64,000 nucleotides of DNA from Symbiodinium kawagutii (taxonomy: Eukaryota; Sar; Dinophyceae; Suessiales; Symbiodiniaceae): contig VSDK01001399.1 of the NCBI GenBank assembly GCA_009767595.1, positions 69,889 to 133,888 of the forward strand, written 5' to 3'. Position numbers and translations under genes: made by a program. Shown here piece after piece: positions 1 through 9,276 of this stretch. The first letter of the stretch is position 1; the number at the start of each line of letters is the position of its first letter. The notes beneath the pieces are model-generated. The model was not told the origin of the DNA, made no database searches, and was given only the letters and a program-made list of their open reading frames with translations.

Positions 1-523
1 GTTGCTGTCTCAGTGGGCCAGTTGTTCCTTCTAACAGCGTTGCCACCAAAACGTTGTTGGGCAGTGGTGCTTTTGTTTGTCCTTCGTACCTGGCCTTCAG
101 TGTTTCCCATTCACTGTAGTCTTGTTCAAAGCGTTCTGACCTGAACCTGTGTTGCAAAACCTTTGTCAGTAGGCTAATATCCTGTGCAGTTCGTGGTAGT
201 GAAAACATTCTACTCAACAAGCGCCATGTCTCAAAACCATTCAGTTCAGTATTACTCATTACCACCAGTCTGGCACTTTCAGTGGTCAGTTGAGCTAACA
301 GGTAGTGCAGTTGAAGGCTAAAACGAATTAAGCCAGCGTCAATTGCAGTGTCAATTGTCTCAACTTTCTTCATCGCTTCACTTGCTTCAGTCTTGCACAG
401 TGCTACGTACGACTTCACTGACCAGCTCCAGTCTTCCCAGTGTTCTGGTCTTCCATCAAACTTGTCTGGCAGTGTCAGTTTGCTCTCTTCTTCACATGTT
501 CCTTCTTCTTCGGTCTGTGCCAT
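1..523 (-). CDS. Retrotransposon Gag-like polyprotein, N-terminal part, runs off the left edge
   Basis: Read on the minus strand this is open for 174 codons from an ATG at 523 to the window edge, with an in-frame TAG five codons upstream of that ATG. The N-terminus is acidic (MAQTEEEGTCEEE) and is followed by LPDKFDGRPEHWEDWSWS, which resembles the start of the capsid-like Gag domain of copia-type elements common in dinoflagellates (a 'kFdG...w.dWs' start, then a helical domain). Later parts such as LLTKVLQHRFRSERFEQDYS fit the long helices of that domain. Gag packages the element RNA into particles; protease, integrase and reverse transcriptase would lie further left, outside the window. No frameshift is visible. 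Seen: open frame and motif. Known: family resemblance. Inferred: copia type. Confidence 0.8.
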   Translation of the reverse strand, partial: MAQTEEEGTCEEESKLTLPDKFDGRPEHWEDWSWSVKSYVALCKTEASEAMKKVETIDTAIDAGLIRFSLQLHYLLAQLTTESARLVVMSNTELNGFETWRLLSRMFSLPRTAQDISLLTKVLQHRFRSERFEQDYSEWETLKARYEGQTKAPLPNNVLVATLLEGTTGPLRQQ

Positions 524-677
524 TGCTTCAGTTGGCTTCTACAGTTGTAGCTGGAGTCAGTGCTCCGCTACCATGCAAAGTACAGGATCTTTCTCCAGTA
601 CAACCAACAGTGTCACTCACAGTCAGTACTTCAGCTCTGGACTCTTTTGCACAGTGACTTGAGCCATCTTGAGCCAA
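524..677 (-). promoter_or_regulatory. Leader of the gag gene with two tandem spliced-leader relics
   Basis: On the minus strand positions 677-668 read TTGGCTCAAG and 667-658 read ATGGCTCAAG, directly abutting. TTGGCTCAAG is the last ten bases of the dinoflagellate trans-spliced leader. The remaining 134 bases to the gag ATG are a short untranslated leader rich in ACTG. Tandem relics like this are known for genes that were trans-spliced, reverse transcribed and reinserted. This suggests the element, or its transcript, passed through an mRNA intermediate more than once. Confidence 0.6.
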
Positions 678-769
678 CAGTCAGAGTTGGCAGTCTGTGG
701 AGTGCGCAGTGGCTTATGCAGTGTACATGGTACCCATCATGGGTGTTTCTCAAGCCAGTTTGGGAACCA

Positions 770-1006
770 ACCAGCCAGCCAACCAGCAGCCAACCAACCA
801 ACCAACCAACCAACCAACCAACCAACCAACCAACCAACCAACCAACCAACCAACCAACCAACCAACCAACCAACCAACCAACCAACCAACCAACGATTCA
901 ACCAACCATTCAACCAACCAACCAACCAACGAACCAACCAACCAACCAACCGACCGACCGGCCAACCAAGCAAAAGACCAACCAACCAACCAACCAAGCA
1001 TGCAAT

Positions 1007-1041
<35 letters not shown>

Positions 1042-1107
1042 CCAAGCAACCAACCAACCAACCAAGCAAGCAAGCAAGCAACCAACCAACCAACCAACCA
1101 ACCACGA
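770..1107. repeat. CCAA tetranucleotide microsatellite, pure then degenerate
   Basis: About 100 bases of pure ACCA-type tetramer at 791-893, continuing as interrupted copies and CAAG variants to about 1107. It makes artificial PTNQ and GWLV open frames on the two strands. It lies just upstream (gag sense) of the spliced-leader relics. Confidence 0.9.
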
Positions 1108-1184
1108 CAAAGCATCATTCACCACAGCCGTTCATCACACGTGGGCCACTCTCCATCCATTCGCCAAGATCTTCGGTCACTGGA

Positions 1185-1305
1185 GCGACCAGCAGCCTGG
1201 AGCATATGCGCGCGCTGCCACGGGCGGAGACCGTGAAGCAGAGGTTGGATGGGCGAATGAGATGGGCAGAGCTCCAGATTCGGAGGCTGATGGCACCATT
1301 GAGAT
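1185..1305 (+). CDS. Candidate exon, unknown protein
   Basis: GC-rich island directly after the microsatellite. One frame gives a charged helical stretch with [17 protein letters not shown] and [16 protein letters not shown] second frame is also open, so the frame is not settled. A GT donor is possible near 1305. Not recognised. Confidence 0.35.
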
Positions 1306-1724
1306 CCATTTGTCAGCATTTATCATGTCAGGATGTTGACAATTGTTGACATAGATCAGCATTTACCATCATTTTTGATCAACCGACTTGATTTTGTGGT
1401 GGATGTGGTTAGATAACGAATCATAATGATGATACTGATCGCAATTGATGGACACTGATGGCTAACGAGGCGTCATGATTTGGTAGATGGTGGTTACTGA
1501 TGACGTTCCTGACTCGCAAGATGGTTGACGATGGTTGACGTTGGTTGATGGTGGCTGATGATGGCCGATGCTGGTTGAGCGTGGCTAAAGATGACACAGA
1601 TACAGTATCATAACGATGCTGCTGCTTCTAGTAATGTTGATAGTTGAGCATGGTACTGGTAGCATAGTAGTTATCGAGGGTTGGTGGTTGATGGTTGAGC
1701 ATGGTCTCAGCAGGTCATGTTTGC
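1306..1724. other. Low-complexity spacer
   Basis: Degenerate TGGTTGATGATGG-type words on both strands; no gene seen. Confidence 0.5.
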
Positions 1725-1730
1725 CATGGC

Positions 1731-1812
1731 AGGAGTGCTCCAGTGAGACAGGCGCTGGCAGTGCAGGAGCTGCCGCGGTTGGACTGGTTGGAGCAGGGCT
1801 GGACACAAGTGT
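1731..1812 (+). CDS. Candidate exon, unknown protein
   Basis: Follows an acceptor-like TTGCCATGGCAG and ends at an AAGT/GTTG donor-like site. Two frames are open; one gives VRQALAVQELPRLDWLEQGW, the other an alanine-glycine rich stretch. GC content is well above the surroundings. Confidence 0.3.
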
Positions 1813-2224
1813 TGCTGGTTTAGAAAGCATCAGAAGCCATCAATGAATAAACATCGTTCACCATCATCAACCATCATCATTAATCCTTAGAGTTCCACCA
1901 TACTGCACCATGTTCAGATTAGTGATGACTAATGCTGGTTAATGATGCTTATTGATGGTTCAATGTGATTGATCAACTATGATGAGGCAGACGCACAGGT
2001 TCTTTTTCTTGAACAGTTGGACTCCAGATTCGAGCTTAGCGGTACTTCCTGACCACGGTAGGAAGCTGCAGTGACGATGGTCCGCATCTCAATGCTGCGG
2101 GAGTGTCCGGCTGTCCGGTTGGAATCGAACACGTTCCACGTTGGCATTCGCTGTTTCAGACATGACACTCCCAGCTACCTATCTACCACCCACGCCAACC
2201 AACCACCACCACCACCCGCCCACC

Positions 2225-2377
2225 CTGAGCATACAGACAACAGCGGTCCCGGCAACCGAAATTCTTGATCCATCCGAGAATTCGATTGCTGACCACCTCC
2301 AAAGTCTTCAGCTCAACCAGTTCTCAGCAGGGAGCTGCTTTCTCTTTGCTGTCAGAAAAACACTCGGCGGGGCTTAG
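2225..2377 (+). CDS. Candidate terminal exon, unknown protein
   Basis: Frame ending in TAG with ILDPSENSIADHLQSLQL and a C-terminus FAVRKTLGGA. The strand upstream (1990-2165) is open on both strands and cannot be assigned. Confidence 0.3.
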   Translation: MSIQTTAVPATEILDPSENSIADHLQSLQLNQFSAGSCFLFAVRKTLGGA

Positions 2378-3140
2378 GGACCGATCCCAAGCCTGATTTG
2401 GTACTGGGTTGTTTGAGCAATCCTGATTGATTATGGTTTGGGTATCTCCAAAGTTGGGTCGTACTATCACACATGTTTCCCAGGAAAATGACCGGCTCTC
2501 GGTCCAAAACAACCCAAGCTGGTAATCCGCTGGGTGGTTTTCTGCCAATGGATTGTCCTTGCCAATACCCTTCACAAATCCAAGACGGGAATGGAATTTA
2601 CCAATAGGGAACGCATTTACAACTGATGGATCTTCAATCCAGCAACTTCAGACCACCAAGGGGTAATCATTACTGTTGGATACTGTTGGTTATCGAACTC
2701 TTTAGTCCACCATTATCAATCATCATAGCACATCAGGATTAGCAATCATGAACCGTCATTTACTGGTATCATCATTAGCTATCATTACCCATCACTACGA
2801 TCATCAGCCACGATTATTCATCACTACAATAAGAAGTGCGAATCATCTCTGACCATTTCTATTCTCGACCTTTGGTGTGAGGCAAGCTGCTTCCTTATTC
2901 CTCTTGTATCGCTTTCTATTTTTCAGTCTTTCAGTAGACAATTGGGATGGTTGAAACCCAAGATCAATCATGATGATCAATACTTGCTAATCGTTCACAA
3001 CAGAGATAAGCATATTAAAACCACAATAACGGTTTTGACTTGGTCAATAGTTGTTGATAGTTGTTCATAACAGGGGATCAACCACAACAGCATCAGGTCG
3101 CAGTGATGCTTCTAATCGTGAAGCAGTTGTTGACAGTTCC
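2378..3140. other. Spacer, no gene seen
   Basis: AT-richer sequence with ATCATC and TTAACC words; no splice-bounded open frame stands out. Confidence 0.4.
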
Positions 3141-3159
3141 CGTTACGCAGTGGATCTCA

Positions 3160-3253
3160 GCCAGGGAGCGCGTCCCGGACGAGCTGTGACGAATCCACCT
3201 CGGACATCGACGAGAGCATGACCACCAGGGACGAGGATTGCACCGGTCCGGGC
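3160..3253 (-). CDS. Candidate exon on the minus strand, or overlapping + exon
   Basis: Very GC-rich. The minus strand has an AAG acceptor and the frame SSLVVMLSSMSEVDSSQLV, ending in TGA. The + strand offers an acidic frame (SCDESTSDIDES) over the same bases. Strand is undecided. Confidence 0.22.
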
Positions 3254-3812
3254 CTTCAGATCTGGTGGTTTTGCTCGTCGCCGCGTCGCCCATCTGCCAA
3301 TAGCCCTGCTACTGTGGTAGGCTCTGAAGATGTCATTACATACATTTGTTTTGGCAGACTGGGTAATAGTGGGAGCCGTGCCAAGGGTTGCCTGGGGAAG
3401 TTGGCGCTTGCTGTTTCCACATTGGGCAATGAACTTAATGAATCTTGGAAGCTTCAAGCTTTGCCGAAGTTGACAGGATCTGCAAGATTTCTCAATGTTT
3501 GTTTTCAAAGTCCTTTTCCAAACTGACAAGATCTTTGCTCAAGTTGCATTGGCTTACAGATGCTTACAGCAATCTTCACCTCCCACTCATTCCCGCCCCA
3601 ATCCACCTCGATATCGTTTGGCACAGGTTCTGGCCATAAGCTGCTTGTAGGAATTTCTCTGCCGATGCACCTGTTGCCATGACAAGTTTGACCTGGGAGC
3701 GGCAACATCCCAGGTCTGCGTGGATGCATTGACAACACTGAGCAGTTGCTGACTGCAGAGCTGCAGTTCACAACATCGGCGCTACATCTCTCGAAGTGAC
3801 CGAAGGTGAAGG

Positions 3813-4025
3813 ATGATGCATCCGTTGTGGTTTCGAATCTCTGTGGAGCTTGGCACAAAAGCTTTGCGCATCGCACAGTTTCTCTCGTGGAAACTGCGGG
3901 TGCTGGGAAGCATCGGAAGCGGTGCGGTGATGGCTGCAGTGCGAGACGATTCCAGGAAGAGACGTCATGGCTTCCCACTCGGCGACTGCACGACCCGCTT
4001 GTTGCGTGTCCTCAACAAACAATGA
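3813..4025 (+). CDS. Candidate coding region, unknown protein
   Basis: Frame with a basic, hydrophobic pattern including ALRIAQFLSWKLRVLGSIG and a DDSRKRRHGF patch, ending in TGA just before a hairpin element. Open frames also exist on the minus strand here. Confidence 0.3.
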   Translation: MMHPLWFRISVELGTKALRIAQFLSWKLRVLGSIGSGAVMAAVRDDSRKRRHGFPLGDCTTRLLRVLNKQ

Positions 4026-4030
4026 GCTCG

Positions 4031-4168
4031 TCACACTTCCAGGTACCGCACGACCCGTATTTCTTAACAAATATGTCTTCCTTGTAGTTTTGTTGGTTAT
4101 TATCCCCCAATATTGTTGGTTAATATTGACCCATAGCCATATGGGTCGTGCAGTACCCGGAAATGTCA
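4031..4168. mobile_element. Composite hairpin element with about 30-bp inverted ends enclosing a half copy of family B
   Basis: The ends at 4031-4060 and 4139-4168 are imperfect inverted copies of about 30 bases, each carrying the GCACGACCC core. The interior is the right half of a family B element (TTGGTTAATATTGACCCATAG). Looks like a nested or extended element. Confidence 0.6.
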
Positions 4169-4271
4169 ATTTGTGCCGCACCCACTGCTGGGCACACCCG
4201 AAGCCGCAAGGAACACAATGGCACGGCGCTGCTGAACGGCCAGCGTGCCAGCTACCAGGGCCGCCCCTAAG

Positions 4272-4350
4272 GACCCAGGTGCACGACAAGGACCACAAGG
4301 ACAACAGACCAGTGGAGCTTTCCATGCCAACGAAGGAAGACATTTTGGAG
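4272..4350 (+). CDS. Candidate exon, unknown protein
   Basis: Bounded by CCTAAG/G acceptor and GGAG/GTCC donor. The frame reads TQVHDKDHKDNRPVELSM then PTKEDILE, charged and soluble-looking. Upstream frame GTALLNGQRASYQGRP ends in TAA at the acceptor. Confidence 0.38.
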
Positions 4351-4450
4351 GTCCAACAACGGCTTTGTTTGGAATATTTTTCCTGTCAACATCATTGGGA
4401 GCTCCAAAAAAGCTAAGTCTCAGATGGCTATTTTGCCAGGGTTGGACCTT

Positions 4451-4895
4451 CTGAACCTGAATAGCAGGAGATGGAGAAGGTTTGAGCGCATCCGGCTGAG
4501 TATATTGTGCACAAGTGCGAGCCCCTGCCCCATCTTCGCAAAAAAAGTGCTTTTGTAGGGACTTCATGCATTGTTGCGGTCAAGACTGTGTAGCAGCTGA
4601 TTTACCGTTTTCTCCTTGTGCCAATTCATCTTGCTGTGCGACCTAACCGACTGCACTGTTTCCCCCGACAAAAACGGGTGCTTCCTCTAGCAAATAATGA
4701 TCATAGTGTGTACTGGTCAATTCGGGTTGATAGTGATGGTTGATGACCTTTACTGATGGTAGTTATTTTTGTGCTCTTCACCGTTCATGATGGTGACTAA
4801 GCGTTGATCAAACTGGTGGTGATGGTGGCTTTCTCACAGTGTCAAATGATCAAAGTAGCCTTCCCCAGCCCATTTTTCGAAAGTTTTGATTTTTC
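4451..4895. other. Spacer, no gene seen
   Basis: Mixed sequence with TGATGGTTGATG words in the right half. Confidence 0.4.
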
Positions 4896-4898
4896 CTC

Positions 4899-5007
4899 AT
4901 ATGGTAGTTTCTCAGAATAGGGGTACCCCCAAATCATCCATTAATAGTCATCTATAGAAATAAACCAACCATTTTTAAAGGTCCCCTATTTTGAGAAACA
5001 CCCATAT
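4899..5007. mobile_element. Family A hairpin element, copy 1
   Basis: Begins ATATGGTAGTTTCTCAG and ends TTTTGAGAAACACCCATAT. The interior carries the family words GGGGTACCCCC, AATCATCC and AATAAACCAACCA. No coding capacity, so it resembles a short MITE. The ends themselves form the ATATGG...CCATAT palindrome. Confidence 0.8.
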
Positions 5008-5121
5008 ATACATAGACACGGATAGGGATGGGTGGTTGATCAACTCATAGCGTTGCCTCACAGCAGGTGAGGCGCGGACAGAGAGGGACTCTGCGCAGCT
5101 GCCTGTGAGGTTGATAAACTC

Positions 5122-5236
5122 ATATTTGGTGGTTTCTCCAAATAGGGGACCCCAAAAAATGGTTGGTTTATTACCAAAGATGGTTGATTTCGGATGCTTG
5201 GGGGATAGCCTTATTTGGGGTGCTATCCCCATATAA
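5122..5236. mobile_element. Family A hairpin element, copy 2 (degenerate right end)
   Basis: TTTGGTGGTTTCTCC left end, AATGGTTGGTTTATT core, right end drifted to GGGGTGCTATCCCCATAT. Confidence 0.65.
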
Positions 5237-5244
5237 AATACTAT

Positions 5245-5279
5245 AAAATGGTGGTTTCAACCGTCAAAACCACCATTTT
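5245..5279. repeat. Perfect 13-bp inverted repeat (solo family A ends)
   Basis: AAAATGGTGGTTT at 5245-5257 and its reverse complement at 5267-5279 with a 9-base loop. Looks like two family A/G ends without an interior. Confidence 0.7.
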
Positions 5280-5329
5280 TATGATGGGATGAACGCACCA
5301 ACTGCGCCTCCTTTCTGTGGGTTTTCCAG

Positions 5330-5447
5330 ACGGTCGCGGCTCACTCAATCGTTGAGGCGAACCCGTGAGGTGGGGAGAGTTTGGTGTCGGTGCCCAACGT
5401 ATTCGGGGCTTAGTCACAGGCTGCGGGTTGACGCAAGCTCCTGGTAG
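5330..5447 (+). CDS. Candidate exon, unknown protein
   Basis: GC-rich island after a TTTTCCAG acceptor, wedged between family A copies 2 and 3. The open frame RSRLTQSLRRTREVGRVWC is basic and ends in TAG. Confidence 0.3.
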
Positions 5448-5457
5448 TAGATGATAC

Positions 5458-5566
5458 ATATGGTGGTTTCTCAATATAGGGAGCCCCAAAAATGGTTGGT
5501 TTATGACTATAAATGGTTAATAACTAGATGATTTGGGGGTACCCCCATGTTGAGAAACACCCATAT
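5458..5566. mobile_element. Family A hairpin element, copy 3
   Basis: ATATGGTGGTTTCTCAAT left end and TTGAGAAACACCCATAT right end, with the typical GGGGTACCCCC core near the right arm. Confidence 0.85.
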
Positions 5567-6950
5567 GATACTAGAATGACACCAGATACTGTTACTATCA
5601 TCTTATAGTTGCAGACTACAATAATTAATTACGTGCATTTGCTACTGCTACTGCAACAGAAGATCATGTATTTTAGTGCATGACTACAAACATAATTCTG
5701 TAAACGCTTACAGCATTTCATATAGATGCAAATCAATGTGTGAGCATATGTGGATATCCAGATATGAATTTGTACAAAAATGCATCTCCAATGTATACCA
5801 GACAATGTCCTGCCCATATTAGCATCTAGTAATAATCATAAAATACATAAGTTCTTGGCCCCTTTTGTTGTGATGGTTGCAGAAACCTGGTGGATTCAAC
5901 ATAGGCGGCTATACTGGCCATGTATGAACTGAGATGATTCATGAAGCGAATAATCAGTTAGTATTAGCTGAGATAGGAGAACTCGTGTGTTTTTTTTTTG
6001 TGAGGATCACTTGAAATTGCGCATTGATAACTCGGTTGTTGTCGTCCAGCTTGATTGGATCCAGCTAATGCACCACTCTAAAGCACCAAATATCGCTCCG
6101 GTGACCTGAAAACATCGCTCCGTGGGAAAAATCATTCGCAACCAACTACCTGGTAATTCTGGTTGACTTACGTGACTTACACGAATTTGATGCGGATCAA
6201 ACATAGTCAGAGAGCAGATGAATCCTCATTCGCCATCCACTGCAAAGCATTGATTGAGAGGTCATCAACAATTGTGAAACGGGGGCAACTATGAAGCAAC
6301 AACAGTCAGGGATTGCGGATTGCACTGATACACCCAGACTTACGCATTATTGTCAACTCATGAGGCATGGTGATTTATTGTACCCGTGCCGACACGCACA
6401 ATGACACACACGCACACATCAAAAAACACATATATACATTCACATACATATGTATTTTACATTTACATTTACATTTTTTCTATATTTGTACGTATATTGT
6501 CATATTTAATGTACAGACACACAGATCGGCAATTGGATATTTCATTTCAGCTGATATGTAGGTAGACCGGTAGGTAGGTAGATAGACAAATACATTGATG
6601 CATAGATAGAGGTGCATTAATATCTTTACACTCCCATACAAGACTGTTTGATCTTCCACTTACTCTTTGTCATCCCAGAGCAGCAAGTACTTCTTGCTTC
6701 CTGGGAGTGGTTATCATGCTTGCTGCGACAGAAGACATTGGGACGCATCTAAGCATCAAAGGGGCATAGCCAATCCACTGAGAACTGAGAATGAAATTTC
6801 AGCTGGGAAGCCATCAATTTGCCACTATGGTTAAATGATGGTTGCAAAGGGGAGTGAACAAACATGTTGGTTTGCTTTTTCCTAACTATCTCGATTGGTT
6901 CAATTTCATTTCAAGAAGCAATCACTTCATTGATGCCATCAAATAAGTGG
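5567..6950. other. AT-rich spacer, no gene seen
   Basis: Contains CACATATATACA-type runs at 6380-6500 and GTAGGTAGGTAGAT at 6560-6590. No convincing exon. Confidence 0.45.
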
Positions 6951-7072
6951 GGCTGACGCCCCGTGCCGCCGACCCCTGGAAAGGACGGCGTCGTCCAGGA
7001 GAAGCGCAGCAAACTTAAAAAGAAAAGTACAAGCGTTGTGCCAAGTGCTAAACCAGTGACAACGCAGCTTGG

Positions 7073-8060
7073 AGCAGCCATAGAAAAGCAGGGCTGGGCT
7101 GCGTTTTGCCAGCGCTCGGGCTCACCCAGCAAAGGCTGGCAGGCCTCAGGCCGACGTAGCGGCCCAACAAACAGCGTGAAGGACGTGAAGACGTCCTTTT
7201 TTACGTTTCCGGGGGCTTGAGCAGCCATAGAAGAGCAGGGCTGGGCTGCGTTTTGCCAGCGCTCGGGCTTACCCAGCAAAGGCTGGCAGGCCTAAGGCCG
7301 ACGCGGCGATCCAACAAACAGCGTGAAGGACGTGAAGACGTCCTTTTTTACGTTTCTGGGGGCCAAACGGCAGCCTTGAGCAGCCATAGAAGAGCAGGAC
7401 TGGGCTGCGTTTTGCCAGCGCTCGGGCTTACCCAGCAAAGGCTGGCAGGCCTAAGGCCGACGCGGCGATCCAACAAACAGCGTGAAGGACGTGAAGACGT
7501 CCTTTTTTACGTTTCTGGGGGCCAAACGGCAGCCTTGAGCAGCCATAGAAGAGCAGGACTGGGCTGCGTTTTGCCAGCGCTCGGGCTTACCCAGCACAGG
7601 CTGGCAGGCCTGAGGCCGATGTAGCGGTCCAACAAAGAGCGTGAAGGACGTGAAGGCGTCCTTTTTTACGTTTCCGGGGGCCAAACGGCAGCTTTGAGCA
7701 GCCATAGAAGAGCAGGGCTGGGCTGCGTTTTGCCAGCGCTCGGGCTTACCCAGCACAGGCTGGCAGGCCTGAGGCCGACGTAGCGGCCCAACAAACAGCG
7801 TGAAGGACGTGAAGACGTCCTTTTTTACGTTTCCGGGGGCCAAACGGCAAGCAGGGCTGGGCTGCGATGTGCCAGCGCTCGGGCTTACCCAGCACAGGCT
7901 GGCAGGCCTGAGGCCGACGTAGCGGCCCAACAAACAGCGTGAAGGACGTGAAGACGTCCTTTTTTACGTTTGCGGGGGCCAAACGGCAGCTTTGAGCAGC
8001 CATGGAAAAGCAGGGCTGGGCTGCGTTTTGCTAGCGCTCGGGCTTACCAAGCAAATACCG
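7073..8060. repeat. 159-bp tandem array, about seven units
   Basis: The word GAGCAGCC recurs at 7073, 7219, 7378, 7537, 7696 and 7994, giving spacings of 146, 159, 159, 159 and 298 (two units, one lacking about 20 bases). Each unit is GC-rich, contains CAGGCTGGCAGGCCT-like sequence and a hairpin AAGGACGT-GAAG-ACGTCCTT followed by a T run. As 159 is a multiple of three, both strands keep open frames across units (for example GCVLPALGLTQ repeats on +). Whether it is translated is unknown. Confidence 0.9.
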
Positions 8061-8062
8061 AG

Positions 8063-8152
8063 CAGCCAGTAGCAGATGTGCGCGTCTGCTTGAGCGTACG
8101 CCCGAACCTCTTACTGGTCCCAGGCGCCGCCCCTGCCTTGACAGATGCAGGG
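8063..8152 (+). CDS. Candidate exon, unknown protein
   Basis: Follows the tandem array after an ACCGAG acceptor and ends at GCAGGG/GTCGG. Frame QPVADVRVCLSVRPNLLLV then PGAAPALTDAG. High GC at third positions. Confidence 0.4.
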
Positions 8153-8368
8153 GTCGGCGGATTTTCTACAGTCCATGATCACCATGATCGATTAACCACC
8201 GATTGACATTCCCCATCATTGATGAATCGTCGCCATGATCAATGATCACCATGATTGACCACCATTGATTGCCATTTCTTCGTGGTTAACCATCATTGAC
8301 GGAACTTAGCCAGTGGATGAACCATCGTTGTTTAACCTTAGCCATGATCTTTAACCATCATGATCACA

Positions 8369-8495
8369 TTTGGTTGTGGGTCAGTTCACCCCGTCCCCTG
8401 GTTCCCCCATCATGACCCATTGTTTTCCCTGCGAAATTTATGGGGAATATCCCCCATGAAAGTTGGTTGGTTCAGTGCTTGACCCAGCTCGCCAT
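8369..8495. mobile_element. Family B hairpin element, copy 1
   Basis: Left end TTTGGTTGTGGGTCAG, right end TTGACCCAGCTCGCCAT, interior CCATTGTTTTCCCT and GTTGGTTGGTT words. Non-coding, about 125 bp. Confidence 0.75.
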
Positions 8496-8537
8496 TTCTT
8501 GATCCTCCTCGGAACGGTGACTCTCTTGGATTGCCAG

Positions 8538-8640
8538 GCAGTTCTTGCAGACCAAACTTGCACCAGCTGCGCCCCCGGCCGCCCCCAGCAACCGCCAGCC
8601 ACGGTCCCTCCATCACCGCAGTGCCTTCAAACGTTAGTCG
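8538..8640 (+). CDS. Candidate exon, unknown proline-rich protein
   Basis: Acceptor GGATTGCCAG/G 42 bases right of a family B end. Frame AVLADQTCTSCAPGRPQQPP continues through a proline-rich run; end uncertain (GT sites near 8640). Other frames are open too. Confidence 0.35.
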
Positions 8641-8708
8641 TTGGGGTCACCTGCGGCATGGTAGATCTGAAAAAAAACAACCTGCTGGGTGAATTTAAAG
8701 ATGAACAT

Positions 8709-8826
8709 CTGGCTATGGGTCAATACCTTGTACCCCTGGTGAACATCTTCTAAATGACCAAAGTAGTCTTCGTTGGTATGTTCACCTACCCATTTGTTGG
8801 GTGGTCATTATTGACCCACAGGCATA
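8709..8826. mobile_element. Family B hairpin element, degenerate copy 2
   Basis: Left end CTGGCTATGGGTCAATA, right end TTGACCCACAGGCATAT; interior diverged. Confidence 0.6.
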
Positions 8827-8861
8827 TTGGATTGGCGGGGCCGTGAAATTCGGATGACATC

Positions 8862-8935
8862 GAACCCAGAAACCCGAAGGCTCGTGGTCGATCACCTGAT
8901 CGACTAGGCAGTGGCGTCATCGCCTTCGTGGGTTC
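8862..8935. other. Structured sequence with nested hairpins
   Basis: Arms GAACCCA (8862-8868) plus CGAAGGC (8875-8881) pair with GCCTTCG plus TGGGTTC (8922-8935), giving 14 paired bases with one 6-base bulge. Inside is a perfect 8-bp hairpin GTCGATCA-CC-TGATCGAC (8887-8904). Not a tRNA by inspection. Could be a structured RNA or a solitary element. Confidence 0.5.
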
Positions 8936-9121
8936 ATCCATAGATTGGGTATCCTAATTCTTGGGTGGTATACTGGTAGATTATCTAGTTCTACTAAGAT
9001 ACTTGGGTAGTTCTTAATATCTAAGCTATCAAACCGGCTAGTGTATCAAACGGTACCCAGTGGATGTACTAAGATACACGGCTAGTTATCATAATTCTTG
9101 GGTGGTTGTTTGCGTGTCATG

Positions 9122-9272
9122 ACCCGAGTTACCCCCCAAGAATTGCCCGTGGTCCGTAAAGCCTTGGATATACCAACAGTTCAGAGGGTCATGCGACCTA
9201 GCACAAACAGCCATACGCAAAGGTCTTTTCGTGGTGTTTGCAAAGCACTTTCCAAAGCATTCGTTTATGACG
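9122..9272 (+). CDS. Candidate exon, unknown protein
   Basis: Open frame with VTPQELPVVRKALDIPTVQ, then RVMRPSTNSHTQRSF and a C-terminal KALSKAFVYD, ending exactly at a GACG/GTAGCT donor. Surroundings are AT-rich repeat, so this island stands out. Confidence 0.45.
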
Positions 9273-9276
9273 GTAG

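Noticed and set aside
560..1349. Several long PTNQ, KQAS and GWLV frames on both strands
   Set aside because: They are translations of the CCAA microsatellite; only the GC-rich tail near 1185-1305 was kept as a weak exon.
2115..2135. TTCGATTCC-like B-box (minus strand) as a tRNA
   Set aside because: No matching acceptor stem or A-box at tRNA distance.
1990..2165. Exon on either strand (minus MPTWNVFDSNRTAGHSRS, plus VRISMLRECPAVRLESN)
   Set aside because: Both strands equally open; could not choose and no chain partner was found.
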